A stretch of DNA of 64,000 nt. Origin: Chryseobacterium vaccae. Lineage in GTDB: Bacteria > Bacteroidota > Bacteroidia > Flavobacteriales > Weeksellaceae. The notes below the pieces were generated by a model. It did no database searches. It worked only from the letters and a program-made list of their open reading frames with translations, and was not told the origin of the DNA. Numbering within the stretch: the stretch's first letter is position 1; each line of letters begins with the position of its first letter. Shown here piece by piece: positions 1-7,754 of the stretch. Location of the stretch: the NCBI RefSeq assembly GCF_009602705.1, contig NZ_VSWH01000001.1:1984001-2048000 (forward strand), given 5' to 3'. The position numbers and the translations under genes were made by a program.

Positions 1-1034
1 GTAGGATAAATACCCATACAGGCTTCAGCTCTTCCCAAGCCAGGCAATACGATCCATTCTGCATTATCACCTGCTATCTTTAAACTGAATTTATTCGCGG
101 GAATAGAAAACTCACCGGAAAATCCACCATAATAATCAGTTTTGCCTGCTGGTGTCACTTTTTTCAACGTATTTATAACTACCGGTACTTTAGTATTATT
201 CTGATTAATTTCAATCAAGCCGCTTCCTTTGCCTTCAGGAGCTTTTTTCCAGTCGATATCTACATATAGGCGTTGTTCGGTTTCTGTGCTTCCTTTAGCA
301 TTACTTAATCTGATCCACGGTTTATCCGCTTTGGCTGTAAAGTTTAGTAGCCCTTTTCCACGGTTAAAGATGTCGATATAATAATGCTGCTTGTCAAGAA
401 TGTCAAATTGGGGCAGCTCTGCTTTTCCTTCTGTTCCTGGCCAAGCATTTGTACTACCTTCCACTGCAACACCCAATGAAGGTGAAGCCAACAGGGTAAC
501 CTCATCAAGTGGAGGCAAACTATTCTCCTTCGGCATCGACCAGTGTTGGTAACCCAAATGTACGTCGCTCATCATATTTTTCCATTTGCCGCCAGCAATA
601 GAATCATTGTAACGGGTGCTCAGTTTTTTATCCAGCTCAAAAAGTTCGCGGGCACGATTGGCATAATCATTAGCACTTACCCGACCTTGCTTAGCATAAA
701 GATTATTACGTCCTGCTGCCAGATAAATCTCTGCCACACCAGCTGAAGCTTTAACAGGATAAAGCACTAGTTGATAATAAGCATCCAAAGCCTCTTTCGG
801 CATTTCCTTTTCCAAAGCTTCTGCTCTTGCGGTAAGATCCTGCCACCTCTTTTGTACCTTTTCGGCTTCGTGGTAATTGACAAAACTGAAAATACTCGGA
901 TCCTGTACTTCCGGCTTTCTCATCAAATTATATTTTGAATATTTTGATACTAGCTCTGCAATTTCTGCAGCGTGTTCTTTTCCGAAAATTCCAGTTGCCC
1001 AATCGGTCATGTAATCAGAAGTTTGATTAGCGGA
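1..1034 (-). pseudogene. GH115 alpha-glucuronidase, C-terminal fragment
   Basis: The minus strand reads without a stop from about 1034 to the window edge. The predicted protein matches the C-terminal half of glycoside hydrolase family 115 (xylan alpha-1,2-glucuronidase): DYMTDWATGIFGKEHA, then RKPEV, YYQLVLYPVKASA and a WKNMMSDVHLGYQHW segment typical of the family. GH115 proteins are usually 800-970 residues with a signal peptide. Here everything before the DYMTDWATGIFG motif is missing, and an in-frame TAA lies at 1044-1046. The first in-frame ATG is at 1010, inside the conserved region, so it is not a natural start. The gene is therefore an N-terminally deleted remnant; its 3' end lies outside the window. 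Family assignment is from motif recognition only. Confidence 0.75.
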
Positions 1035-1137
1035 GAGCAGTGGTTATACTGTCGATTTGTTTTTTTGTGGGATTTTCCTGAGAATAAAAAAAAACAGTAC
1101 TAAAGATAAGAAACAATAAGAATAATTTTGTTTTCAT
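1027..1137 (-). pseudogene. Signal-peptide stub in front of the GH115 remnant
   Basis: An ATG at 1137 opens a 36-codon frame that begins with a typical Bacteroidota signal peptide (MKTKLFLLFLIFSTVFFYSQ) and ends at TAA 1027-1029. The stub overlaps the GH115 remnant but is in another frame. It may be the real 5' end of the GH115 gene left after a large internal deletion, or the 5' end of a different secreted protein joined by recombination. It is too short to be a functional product. Confidence 0.4.
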
Positions 1138-1290
1138 TGTTATTAATTAAATAGTATAAACAGCAAAAATTTATTTTACTTTATGGTATAAAATTAACAA
1201 ATATATTAAATACAGGTTGTGCGAAGAAAGTGAAAATAAATAAGGATACTGATAGATAGCCATTCACCTTTTTTCTTTTTTCAAGCCTTT

Positions 1291-1333
1291 TTCCAAATCT
1301 TCCATTAAATATTTCGATATTTATTTGGTTATG
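1291..1333 (-). repeat. Degenerate direct repeat, copy 1
   Basis: This block aligns without gaps to 1561-1603, with 35 of 43 bases identical. Minus-strand translation gives a short acidic and basic helix (YLMEDLEKGLKKEK), interrupted upstream by a stop codon. Confidence 0.5.
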
Positions 1334-1560
1334 ATTAAAAGACCGCAACAGCCAAATAAACACTTACTATTTAAATACTAATTTCTAAAATTTTCGCTTA
1401 TTAAATTACATTAAACAAAAAGTTTAACAGAATTTGCTTGATAAAATGGTGGGCTATAATTCATTTTTAATTTGACTTAATCTAACCAAATCATCTATAA
1501 AAGTGTTTGAAGATACGCTCGTTAAGGTCACTTGACAGGATTATGTAATTCTACAATTCT

Positions 1561-1603
1561 TTCCAAATCTTCTACCAAATGTTTCGTTATCTCTTCGGTT
1601 ATG
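1561..1603 (-). repeat. Degenerate direct repeat, copy 2
   Basis: Partner of 1291-1333. The minus-strand reading frame is intact here (EEITKHLVEDLERIVELHN and then a stop). It is probably the last codons of a deleted gene. Confidence 0.5.
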
Positions 1604-1609
1604 GGTACA

Positions 1610-1646
1610 AAAAACCTCTGAAATCTTTTGATTCTCAGAGGTTTTT
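1610..1646. terminator. Rho-independent terminator hairpin
   Basis: A perfect 12-bp stem (1610-1621 with 1635-1646, AAAAACCTCTGA paired with its complement) encloses a 13-nt loop. It is flanked by A and T runs, so it could work in both directions. It lies downstream of the HTH gene at 1761-2186. Confidence 0.75.
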
Positions 1647-1760
1647 GATTTTTAGGGGATCAAAAAGGTGATTAAATTTTTTAAAAGAAAAATTTGTATT
1701 CCAGAGTCTTAGTATATTATTTCATTTAAGATTATAGCATCAAGAGATCATCTTTATTGT

Positions 1761-2186
1761 TTAAGAATCCAAATTTGAATACTTACGAATCCATTTATAA
1801 AGAGTAGTTTTAGGTATCTTATAAGTACTTACTACTTCAGGTTTTGACATTTTGCCACTGTCTATCCTTTCTAAAATGAATAATATCATTTCTTTAGTAT
1901 AAATATTTTTTCTAAAGACAGGCGTGTTTATTCTTTTGATATCGCTCCCCATATTCCTTTGTGGGGAAAATAAAATAAGATGCTGAGAGTAAAGTCTAAA
2001 AAAATCGTATTTCAATAGCTTACTCCACTTCAATAATAATTCTGTAGAAAGATGTTCTTGATTGAACATTTCTTCTATTTCTACAACAGGTTTACTAAAA
2101 AATGTTGAAATACGGGAATACTCTATTTCATTTTTCACAATTTCACTCTTAATCAAAGAACCAATATGTATATTTTTAAAGTTCAT
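1761..2186 (-). CDS. Helix-turn-helix protein (transposase-like HTH)
   Basis: A 141-residue protein. The C-terminal third (about 95-141) is an HTH of the transposase/Fis-like type: YTKEMILFILERIDSG, then SKPEVVSTYKIPKTTLYKWIRKY. The N-terminal part (NIHIGSLIK, LLLKWSKLLKYDFFRLYSQH) resembles a second, Cro-like helical domain seen in small Chryseobacterium regulators. There is no transposase catalytic domain and no terminal inverted repeats, so a regulatory role is more likely than transposition. Together with the smaller HTH gene at 2318-2623 it sits next to a LuxR regulator and a secreted protein gene. The target is unknown. Confidence 0.75.
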   Translation of the reverse strand: MNFKNIHIGSLIKSEIVKNEIEYSRISTFFSKPVVEIEEMFNQEHLSTELLLKWSKLLKYDFFRLYSQHLILFSPQRNMGSDIKRINTPVFRKNIYTKEMILFILERIDSGKMSKPEVVSTYKIPKTTLYKWIRKYSNLDS

Positions 2187-2317
2187 GGCATAAATTGACT
2201 TAATTATTTATTTTTGAATACAATCCTAATAAGTAACCTAAATAATACTTGATCGTGTCTATATTATTTTTATTTTTTTCATCATGTTTTTTTAATTTGT
2301 TAGATCTACACTTCTCC

Positions 2318-2623
2318 TTAAATCTTATATTTTTTCTTCCAGGCAGCTACTGTATTCCTACTCAATTTAAAATGCAATGCTAATTGTGAATTATTAAGTT
2401 TTTCTTCTCTTTGATACTTTAACATTTCAAATATGCTTTGCTTATCGTAAGATTTATGTTTTTGATCATTAAATTTATTGTTTGGAAAAAGTACATTATT
2501 CAATTGAATAATATCTAAGCTATTCAATGTTTTTTTATTAAAAAAATCTTGGCATTCATTCAATTTTAAAGGGAATTTCTCTGAGATCAAATCCGTATAA
2601 ATCTTCTTATAATCAGGGCACAT
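2318..2623 (-). CDS. Small HTH-domain protein
   Basis: A 101-residue protein. Residues about 60-101 form an HTH like that of the neighbouring 141-residue protein (SIFEMLKYQREEKLNNSQLA, then LSRNTVAAWKKKYKI). The N-terminal half has no recognised domain. The two HTH genes are codirectional, 131 bp apart, and this one would be transcribed first. Its upstream region is shared with the divergent LuxR-type gene and contains the 2731-2760 palindromes. Function is inferred only as DNA binding. Confidence 0.65.
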   Translation of the reverse strand: MCPDYKKIYTDLISEKFPLKLNECQDFFNKKTLNSLDIIQLNNVLFPNNKFNDQKHKSYDKQSIFEMLKYQREEKLNNSQLALHFKLSRNTVAAWKKKYKI

Positions 2624-2730
2624 AGGTCATTTTTTTCATAGAGTAATTCATAGTTATTAGTTTTTAATATATACTCGATTTTGTGTTTTTACAGTACAGA
2701 AATACTATGCGCAAATATATTTCAATAAGG

Positions 2731-2760
2731 TATTTCATGAAATAACAGATATCTGTCATT
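2731..2760. promoter_or_regulatory. Palindromic operator candidate, copy 1
   Basis: Two overlapping symmetric elements lie in the divergent region between the HTH gene and the LuxR gene. TATTTCATGAAATA (2731-2744) is a perfect palindrome. AATAACAGATATCTGTCATT (2741-2760) is a palindrome with one mismatched pair. The second recurs with one base difference at 5020-5039, upstream of the secreted protein gene. Confidence 0.5.
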
Positions 2761-2830
2761 TTAGAAAATTACACATTTGAAGAGCATTACTGTAAAGACT
2801 AAATTAACCTAAAAATTCATCCCTATTTTC

Positions 2831-2838
2831 TAAATTTG
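2831..2838 (+). promoter_or_regulatory. -7 promoter element
   Basis: TAAATTTG fits the Bacteroidota -7 consensus TAnnTTTG. It lies 57 bp before the ATG at 2895, which I take as the ancestral start of the LuxR-type gene. No clear TTTG -33 box is visible. Confidence 0.35.
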
Positions 2839-3000
2839 TTTTTATTATTTCACTAAATTTAATGTACATTATTTTATAAAAAACAACAAATCATATGAAA
2901 AAAATTCGCCCTATTAGTACTGATGAACTGATCAGTTAAGACACAAGGGAAATATTATAATTTTTTTGAAGAAAAAATTAAGAGTATTGCAGACCATGCT

Positions 3001-3666
3001 ATGAGTATATATTTTTGGATTCTCCTTAACCGATCGGAAAGGAAAATTGAAATGGTAAGTGAAAATATCGAACAGTTTACTCCTACTAAAAAGGAAGACT
3101 GGATTCATAGTTTTGAAAATCATTTCTACATGGAGTTGTATCATCCTGAAGACAGGGATTATTTAAATGCGGCTTTTCAGTTTGCTGAGAGAACACGTTT
3201 AAGTTTAGATAATTCCAAAAAAGAAACATTAAAATTTAATTTTTATGGAAGAATGATTGATCGGAATAATCAATACCGTATGGTTATGATTAAATCAATA
3301 GGCCAATATATTAATGATAAAAATGAAATAGAAGCCTCTTTGGTTGTGATTTATGACATCTCTCATTTTAAAATTCCTAACCTTCCATTATTTTCCGTCA
3401 TTGATGACAGTAATAAAGAAACACGATATTATAAATTTATTGAAGAAAATATTCAAAGCATTGAGATTGACGTTCCCAAAATAAGCACAAGAGAAAAAGA
3501 GATTTTAGATCTGATGTGCCAAGGCTACAATACCCCTCAGATTGTTTTAAAATTATCAATATCCTATCATACAGTAGAAAATCACAAAAGAAATCTTCGA
3601 AAAAAAACCAATACAAAAACATCATCTGAGCTCATTGCATTTGTCATGATTCACAACTTAATGTAA
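3001..3666 (+). CDS. LuxR-type transcriptional regulator, 5' end apparently frameshifted
   Basis: A 221-residue open frame. Residues about 155-215 are a LuxR/GerE HTH (PKISTREKEILDLMCQGYNT, then LSISYHTVENHKRNLRKKT and SSELIAFVM). The N-terminal part is a PAS-like sensing region with the ELYHPEDRDYL motif. Homology-like sequence continues upstream of 3001 in the same frame (KTQGKYYNFFEEKIKSIADH). The natural start with a plausible N-terminus (MKKIRPISTDELI) is an ATG at 2895 in another frame that runs into TAA at 2937-2939. A gain or loss of one or two bases near 2934 would reconnect the two parts. The gene is thus either a recent frameshift mutant or translated from an internal start at 3001 or later. 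The HTH is intact. Confidence 0.75.
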   Translation: MSIYFWILLNRSERKIEMVSENIEQFTPTKKEDWIHSFENHFYMELYHPEDRDYLNAAFQFAERTRLSLDNSKKETLKFNFYGRMIDRNNQYRMVMIKSIGQYINDKNEIEASLVVIYDISHFKIPNLPLFSVIDDSNKETRYYKFIEENIQSIEIDVPKISTREKEILDLMCQGYNTPQIVLKLSISYHTVENHKRNLRKKTNTKTSSELIAFVMIHNLM

Positions 3667-3987
3667 TAAAAAATTGAAAATAATTTGAATATACATCCTC
3701 TATTTTCTAATCTTACATATACAAAGTATCAGCTTTAAAATTAAAACTGATATTACATAGTTTCGTCAATCTATTTGAACATTTTCATAGTGTACATGTT
3801 ATATTTTCTTCATCGCCTTATTGTAACTATAGTACCCGCTATGCTGTAAATTCCTTGGAAAAATTTTTCCATATTGATAAATCTGAATTCCATCCGGACT
3901 ACCCAACCTACAATATCAATTTATATTTTCGATTCGAGTGGTTAAAAAAGTGCTTGAACCTATATGTATATTGAATAGTTTTTATAA
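3667..3987. other. Intergenic region with a possible gene-tail remnant
   Basis: The region separates the convergent LuxR-type gene and secreted protein gene. On the minus strand 3799-3915 encodes a 38-residue, protein-like tail (GSPDGIQIYQYGKIFPRNLQ, then HSGYYSYNKAMKKI and TAA) with a stop just upstream. I read it as the last codons of a decayed gene; its family is not recognised. A perfect 16-bp palindrome, TGGAAAAATTTTTCCA, lies at 3856-3871. Confidence 0.35.
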
Positions 3988-4965
3988 TCAATTTAAACGC
4001 TGTGCAGTAAAATAAAAATAATAGTTGACAGCATCTCTGGTAGCATGCCAAGTACAGTTGTGCCACTCTCCATTAGGAAAGGTGATCATGGCATTCACAT
4101 ACTCTGCTCGATCCATATCTGCACCGAAATCATCATCTCCATCAATGTTATAACTATAATAATAACCAGGTCCGGCAATAGTGGTATTAGCTCCATCAAT
4201 ATATCGGTTGTTTGTTGAAAGAGAAGAAACACTATATGTAATTGGAGCAGAAGTAACATTACAGAATTTGGGAGCTACATCTCCATCGAACGCAGCTTCC
4301 AAAAAATCCATTCTTAACCCGTTGATATGAATAAATTTTGCCTGGTCAACAGCATTGGAAAGTTCATAAGCAGATTTTCTATTGGTAGTACCAGTATTGG
4401 TCACTGCTCTCCCGGTCATTATATTTCTTGTTCCTCCATTGGCTGTAAATATGTTAGCAGGTATCACCACCCTAAACGATTTAATGGCACCTGCCACAAA
4501 ATTATTATCATTGGAGACGGTAGTTTGTTGAAAAATATCCCATAAAGGAGCAGTTGTCACATTATTTGAATTTTTAATAACCATGACCGATTGTCCTGAT
4601 TTAATAGTAATGGTGTTGCCCGTGGAAGCGGAACCGGTTTGTATCAACTGTGTACCATTTCCTTTGATGGTGACATCAAAAGAAGATGTATTTTTAATAT
4701 GATACACTCTTCCATAAAATGAATTTTCTACTACATCTGCTACCACAGCATCAGGAAGGGTAATGGTAACAGTACCAGAAGCACCTACTACATTCACAAA
4801 TTGATCAGTAATGGTTAAGTTAGTATCCACAGCTACCGACTTATAGTTCCCAGCATATGAACCATTTACAGTCAATGTACTATTAGAATTTTCAGTATTA
4901 ATCCCGACTTGCGAATACATAATAGAGGAGACAAGAAGAATTCCTATTCTAATAATTTTTTTCAT
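3988..4965 (-). CDS. Secreted hypothetical protein
   Basis: A 325-residue protein with a signal peptide ending in MYSQ, followed by VGINTE and a beta-rich, Thr/Ser/Asn-rich body. This style is common among exported Flavobacteriia proteins that resemble adhesin or tail-fibre stalks. Residues about 40-160 look like repeated beta strands (GTVTITLPDAV, ITIKSGQSVMVIKN). The C-terminal part contains aromatic clusters (GPGYYYSYNIDGDDDFGADM). No T9SS sorting domain and no catalytic motif are visible. The promoter region carries a -7 box at 4991-4998 and the 20-bp palindrome shared with the LuxR regulator region, so this is the likely regulated output of that locus. Function unknown. Confidence 0.7.
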   Translation of the reverse strand: MKKIIRIGILLVSSIMYSQVGINTENSNSTLTVNGSYAGNYKSVAVDTNLTITDQFVNVVGASGTVTITLPDAVVADVVENSFYGRVYHIKNTSSFDVTIKGNGTQLIQTGSASTGNTITIKSGQSVMVIKNSNNVTTAPLWDIFQQTTVSNDNNFVAGAIKSFRVVIPANIFTANGGTRNIMTGRAVTNTGTTNRKSAYELSNAVDQAKFIHINGLRMDFLEAAFDGDVAPKFCNVTSAPITYSVSSLSTNNRYIDGANTTIAGPGYYYSYNIDGDDDFGADMDRAEYVNAMITFPNGEWHNCTWHATRDAVNYYFYFTAQRLN

Positions 4966-4990
4966 AGCATCATTGTATTTATTTATGCTA

Positions 4991-5039
4991 CAAATTTACC
5001 TGGTATCAGTCTTTCAGAAAATAACAGATCTCTGTCATT
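4991..5039 (-). promoter_or_regulatory. Promoter with palindromic operator candidate, copy 2
   Basis: On the minus strand a TAAATTTG -7 element (4991-4998) lies 26 bp before the start codon at 4965. About 20 bp further upstream is AATAACAGATCTCTGTCATT (5020-5039), one base different from the palindrome at 2741-2760. The site would overlap or abut the -33 region, a position that fits a regulator contacting RNA polymerase. Confidence 0.55.
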
Positions 5040-5192
5040 TTTAATGTAATTCACTATTACAAAAAAGAAAATATTTTTGTTTTAGAAAATTAAAGTAACT
5101 GTATAAAGTTGAAAGGTTATAACTAATCCTGTATTACAGGCATGATATTGAAATTAGAAAAAACCAAATAAATTTTCCATTTCAAATATTTA

Positions 5193-5208
5193 ATCGTAAT
5201 ATTGCGAT
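5193..5208. promoter_or_regulatory. ArsR operator candidate 1
   Basis: ATCGTAATATTGCGAT is a 16-bp near-perfect palindrome 16 bp before arsR. It matches the style of ArsR/SmtB boxes and fits autoregulation. A second copy lies at 5572-5587. Confidence 0.65.
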
Positions 5209-5223
5209 ATAATTATTCTAATC

Positions 5224-5550
5224 ATGGGAGTAACAAAAACAGATCACTTTACAGATCAGCAAAACAAGATTGCTGTTATTGCAAAAGCATTAGGACATCC
5301 TGCCAGAATAGCGATTATTGAATATCTGCTAAAAGTAAATACCTGCATTTGTGGGGACATTGTTAATGAGCTTCCTTTAGCGCAGGCAACCGTCTCTCAA
5401 CATTTGAAAGAATTAAAGAATGCCGGTCTTATCAAAGGGAATATCGAAGGAACTGCCATTTGCTACTGTATTGATGAAAATACTTTTGGAATCCTGAAAG
5501 ATTATTTTTCAAATATAATTCTGACGACTACAAATCAGAAATGCTGTTAA
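5224..5550 (+). CDS. arsR: ArsR-family metalloregulatory repressor
   Basis: A 108-residue winged-helix repressor of the ArsR/SmtB family. HPARIAIIEYLL leads into the HTH (DIVNELPLAQATVSQHLKEL, residues about 45-64). The CICGD motif (Cys41, Cys43) and a terminal Cys107-Cys108 pair are candidate arsenite ligands. It is the first gene of an arsenic-resistance operon. Palindromic operators in front of it and between it and the next gene indicate that arsenite releases the repressor and induces the whole set. Confidence 0.9.
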   Translation: MGVTKTDHFTDQQNKIAVIAKALGHPARIAIIEYLLKVNTCICGDIVNELPLAQATVSQHLKELKNAGLIKGNIEGTAICYCIDENTFGILKDYFSNIILTTTNQKCC

Positions 5551-5571
5551 GGCATTTTTTTAAATACATAT

Positions 5572-5587
5572 ATCGCAATATTGCATT
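5572..5587. promoter_or_regulatory. ArsR operator candidate 2
   Basis: ATCGCAATATTGCATT lies between arsR and the DUF6428 gene. It shares the core of the operator at 5193-5208. It may form a second repressor site that separately controls the downstream resistance genes. Confidence 0.6.
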
Positions 5588-5607
5588 TAACCAATAAATA
5601 AAAATTG

Positions 5608-6081
5608 ATGAAACTATCTGAAATCAAAGAAATTTTACCAACATTAGAAAATGTTGAGTTTCAATTAGAAAACGGAGCTTTTGTTCCTGAACATTTTCAT
5701 GTTACAGAAGTAGGAACTGTGACCAAACACTTTATTGATTGTGGTGGTACCATCCGCAATGAAAGAGTGGTTAATTTTCAATTATGGAATGCTGATGATT
5801 TTGAGCATAGGTTAAAGCCTGGGAAGCTTTTACATATTATCAGACTCTCGGAAGAAAAATTAGGTATTGAAGATGGTGACATTGAAGTTGAATATCAAAA
5901 TACCACAATTGGAAAATATGATTTAAAATTTAACGGGAAACATTTTGTTCTTAAAAATAAAACAACAGCCTGTTTAGCCCAGGATGCCTGCGGGATTCCT
6001 GCAGAAAAGCCAAAAGTAAACTTATCCGAACTTTCTACTCATCAAACTTCTTGCTGTACTCCAAATTCCGGATGCTGCTAA
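5608..6081 (+). CDS. DUF6428 family protein of the ars operon
   Basis: A 157-residue cytosolic protein. It opens with MKLSEIKEILPTLENVEFQL and contains VPEHFHVTEVG and FIDCGG segments typical of DUF6428, a family found next to arsR in Bacteroidota. The C-terminus is Cys-rich (TSCCTPNSGCC), which suggests binding of arsenite or another thiophilic metal; that is inference. The ATG at 5608 is preferred over an in-frame TTG three bases upstream. It lies between arsR and the phosphatase-like gene, 12 bp before the latter. Confidence 0.8.
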   Translation: MKLSEIKEILPTLENVEFQLENGAFVPEHFHVTEVGTVTKHFIDCGGTIRNERVVNFQLWNADDFEHRLKPGKLLHIIRLSEEKLGIEDGDIEVEYQNTTIGKYDLKFNGKHFVLKNKTTACLAQDACGIPAEKPKVNLSELSTHQTSCCTPNSGCC

Positions 6082-6093
6082 ATCATATAAACT

Positions 6094-6705
6094 ATGTATC
6101 CGAAACTATTACAAACAATAGACATACTAAAAAATCAGGAAATCAGTGCAGATAGGAAATCCACATTAGCACCATTGGTTGATTTTATTCAAAAAAGATT
6201 GGAACAGCAAAAAGAAGTAATCCTTAACTTTATTTGTACGCATAATTCAAGAAGAAGCCATTTGTCACAAGTTTGGGCACAGGCTGCAAGTGTTTATTAT
6301 GATATATCGAATGTAACCTGTTATTCAGGAGGAACAGAAGAAACGGCCCTATTTCCTAAAGTTGTGGAAACTTTGAACGAACAGGGACTTTCAATTATAA
6401 AAATTTCCGATACGGAAAATCCAGTGTATGCTATCAAATTTGATGAAGACAGACACCCAATCATAGGTTTCTCTAAAAAGTATGACAGTTCTTTTAATCC
6501 AACACATGGTTTTGCTGCAATTATGACCTGTTCTCAGGCAGACGGTGGCTGCCCTTTTATTGCAGGAGCTGACAAACGTATTCCTATCACTTTTGAAGAC
6601 CCAAAAATTTCTGATGGTACCCCTGAACAGACGAAGATATATCATGAGAGAAGTTTACAGATTGGTACTGAAATGTTCTATGTCTTTTCACAGATAAAAA
6701 AATAA
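6094..6705 (+). CDS. Arsenate reductase-like low-molecular-weight phosphatase
   Basis: A 203-residue protein. The phosphatase P-loop CTHNSRRS (Cys48, C-x5-R with Arg54) follows a buried strand (EVILNFI), as in thioredoxin-coupled ArsC and LMW-PTP enzymes. An N-terminal helical extension of about 40 residues is present, as in Bacteroidota ars-operon homologues. Cys residues in [12 protein letters not shown] (about residue 150) could serve as the resolving pair of an arsenate reductase. It would convert arsenate to arsenite for export by the neighbouring Acr3. Phosphatase activity on proteins is the alternative but less likely from context. Confidence 0.85.
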   Translation: MYPKLLQTIDILKNQEISADRKSTLAPLVDFIQKRLEQQKEVILNFICTHNSRRSHLSQVWAQAASVYYDISNVTCYSGGTEETALFPKVVETLNEQGLSIIKISDTENPVYAIKFDEDRHPIIGFSKKYDSSFNPTHGFAAIMTCSQADGGCPFIAGADKRIPITFEDPKISDGTPEQTKIYHERSLQIGTEMFYVFSQIKK

Positions 6706-6725
6706 GAATTGATAAAATAAACGTA

Positions 6726-7754
6726 ATGCAGCCCAAATTAAAATTTCTGGATAGATTCCTTACTCTTTGGATATTTTTAGCGATGTTCCTTGGGATAGCT
6801 CTGGGATATTTCTTTCCTAACATTTCTGAAATCACAAATTCTCTATCCGTAGGAACTACAAATATTCCATTGGCGATTGGTTTAATCGTAATGATGTACC
6901 CACCATTAGCAAAGGTTGATTATTCACTGTTACCCAAAGTTTTCCAGGATAAAAAAGCAATTGGAATTTCTTTAGTATTGAATTGGATTATCGGGCCAGT
7001 TTTGATGTTCTTATTAGCCATTCTTTTCCTGAAAGATGAACCCGATTATATGATTGGTTTGATTCTTATAGGTTTAGCAAGGTGTATTGCAATGGTATTG
7101 GTATGGAATGATTTAGCTAAAGGAAACCGCGAATACGGAGCATTGCTAGTCGCTCTAAACAGTATATTTCAGGTATTAAGTTACAGTTTTATGGTTTGGC
7201 TCTTCATCAATGTTTTACCCGAGAAACTAGGATTGGCTAATTTTAATGTAACGGTATCAATGGGAGATGTTACAGAAAGTGTTCTGGTATATTTAGGTAT
7301 ACCGTTTTTAGCAGGCTTCTTAACCCGTTACTTTTTAACCAAGCTAAAAGGTTTGGAATGGTATAATAGGAAGTTTATTCCTGAAATATCTCCGCTGACT
7401 TTATATGCACTTTTATTTACGATTGTCCTCATGTTCAGCCTTAAAGGTGATAAGATCTTAGAGTTACCATTAGATGTTTTAAAAGTAGCTGTACCACTAA
7501 TAGTGTATTTTGTACTCATGTTCTTTGTTAGTTTCTTTATCAACAAATCCTTTAATATTCCTTATGATAAAAATGCGTCCATAGCCTTTACAGCAACAGG
7601 AAATAATTTTGAATTGGCGATTGCCGTAGCGATTGCTGTTTTTGGAATTCACTCTCAACAGGCATTTGTTGGAGTAATCGGACCATTAGTAGAAGTTCCG
7701 GTTTTGATATTGCTTGTAAGAATAAGTTTATGGTTAAAAAAGAAATATTATTAA
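6726..7754 (+). CDS. arsB: Arsenite efflux permease Acr3
   Basis: A 342-residue integral membrane protein with about ten hydrophobic segments. It belongs to the Acr3 (BASS/ArsB type 2) family. The conserved membrane Cys is present ([18 protein letters not shown], Cys120), as is the late motif [18 protein letters not shown] with Glu296. It exports arsenite using the proton gradient. It ends the arsR-DUF6428-phosphatase-acr3 operon, 20 bp after the phosphatase gene. Many annotations use arsB for this family although it is unrelated to E. coli ArsB. Confidence 0.9.
   Translation: MQPKLKFLDRFLTLWIFLAMFLGIALGYFFPNISEITNSLSVGTTNIPLAIGLIVMMYPPLAKVDYSLLPKVFQDKKAIGISLVLNWIIGPVLMFLLAILFLKDEPDYMIGLILIGLARCIAMVLVWNDLAKGNREYGALLVALNSIFQVLSYSFMVWLFINVLPEKLGLANFNVTVSMGDVTESVLVYLGIPFLAGFLTRYFLTKLKGLEWYNRKFIPEISPLTLYALLFTIVLMFSLKGDKILELPLDVLKVAVPLIVYFVLMFFVSFFINKSFNIPYDKNASIAFTATGNNFELAIAVAIAVFGIHSQQAFVGVIGPLVEVPVLILLVRISLWLKKKYY

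Larger units (their letters stand above)
1138..1760. other. Intergenic region with two decayed gene tails
   Basis: No convincing gene is present. Two 43-bp blocks (1291-1333 and 1561-1603) match at 35 of 43 positions. On the minus strand the second reads ITEEITKHLVEDLERIVEL and stops at about 1530. The first reads a similar ISKYLMEDLEKGLKK with a stop codon upstream. They look like duplicated 3' ends of one gene family whose identity I do not recognise. A hairpin terminator follows at 1610-1646. Confidence 0.5.

Noticed and set aside
1181..1363. Minus-strand 60-codon frame in the left intergenic region
   Set aside because: It overlaps the degenerate repeat copy in another frame and has low-complexity, Phe/Ile-rich sequence without domain or ribosome site.
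1761..2623. HTH gene pair as an insertion sequence
   Set aside because: There is no DDE or other transposase catalytic domain, and no terminal inverted repeats or target duplications are seen around it.
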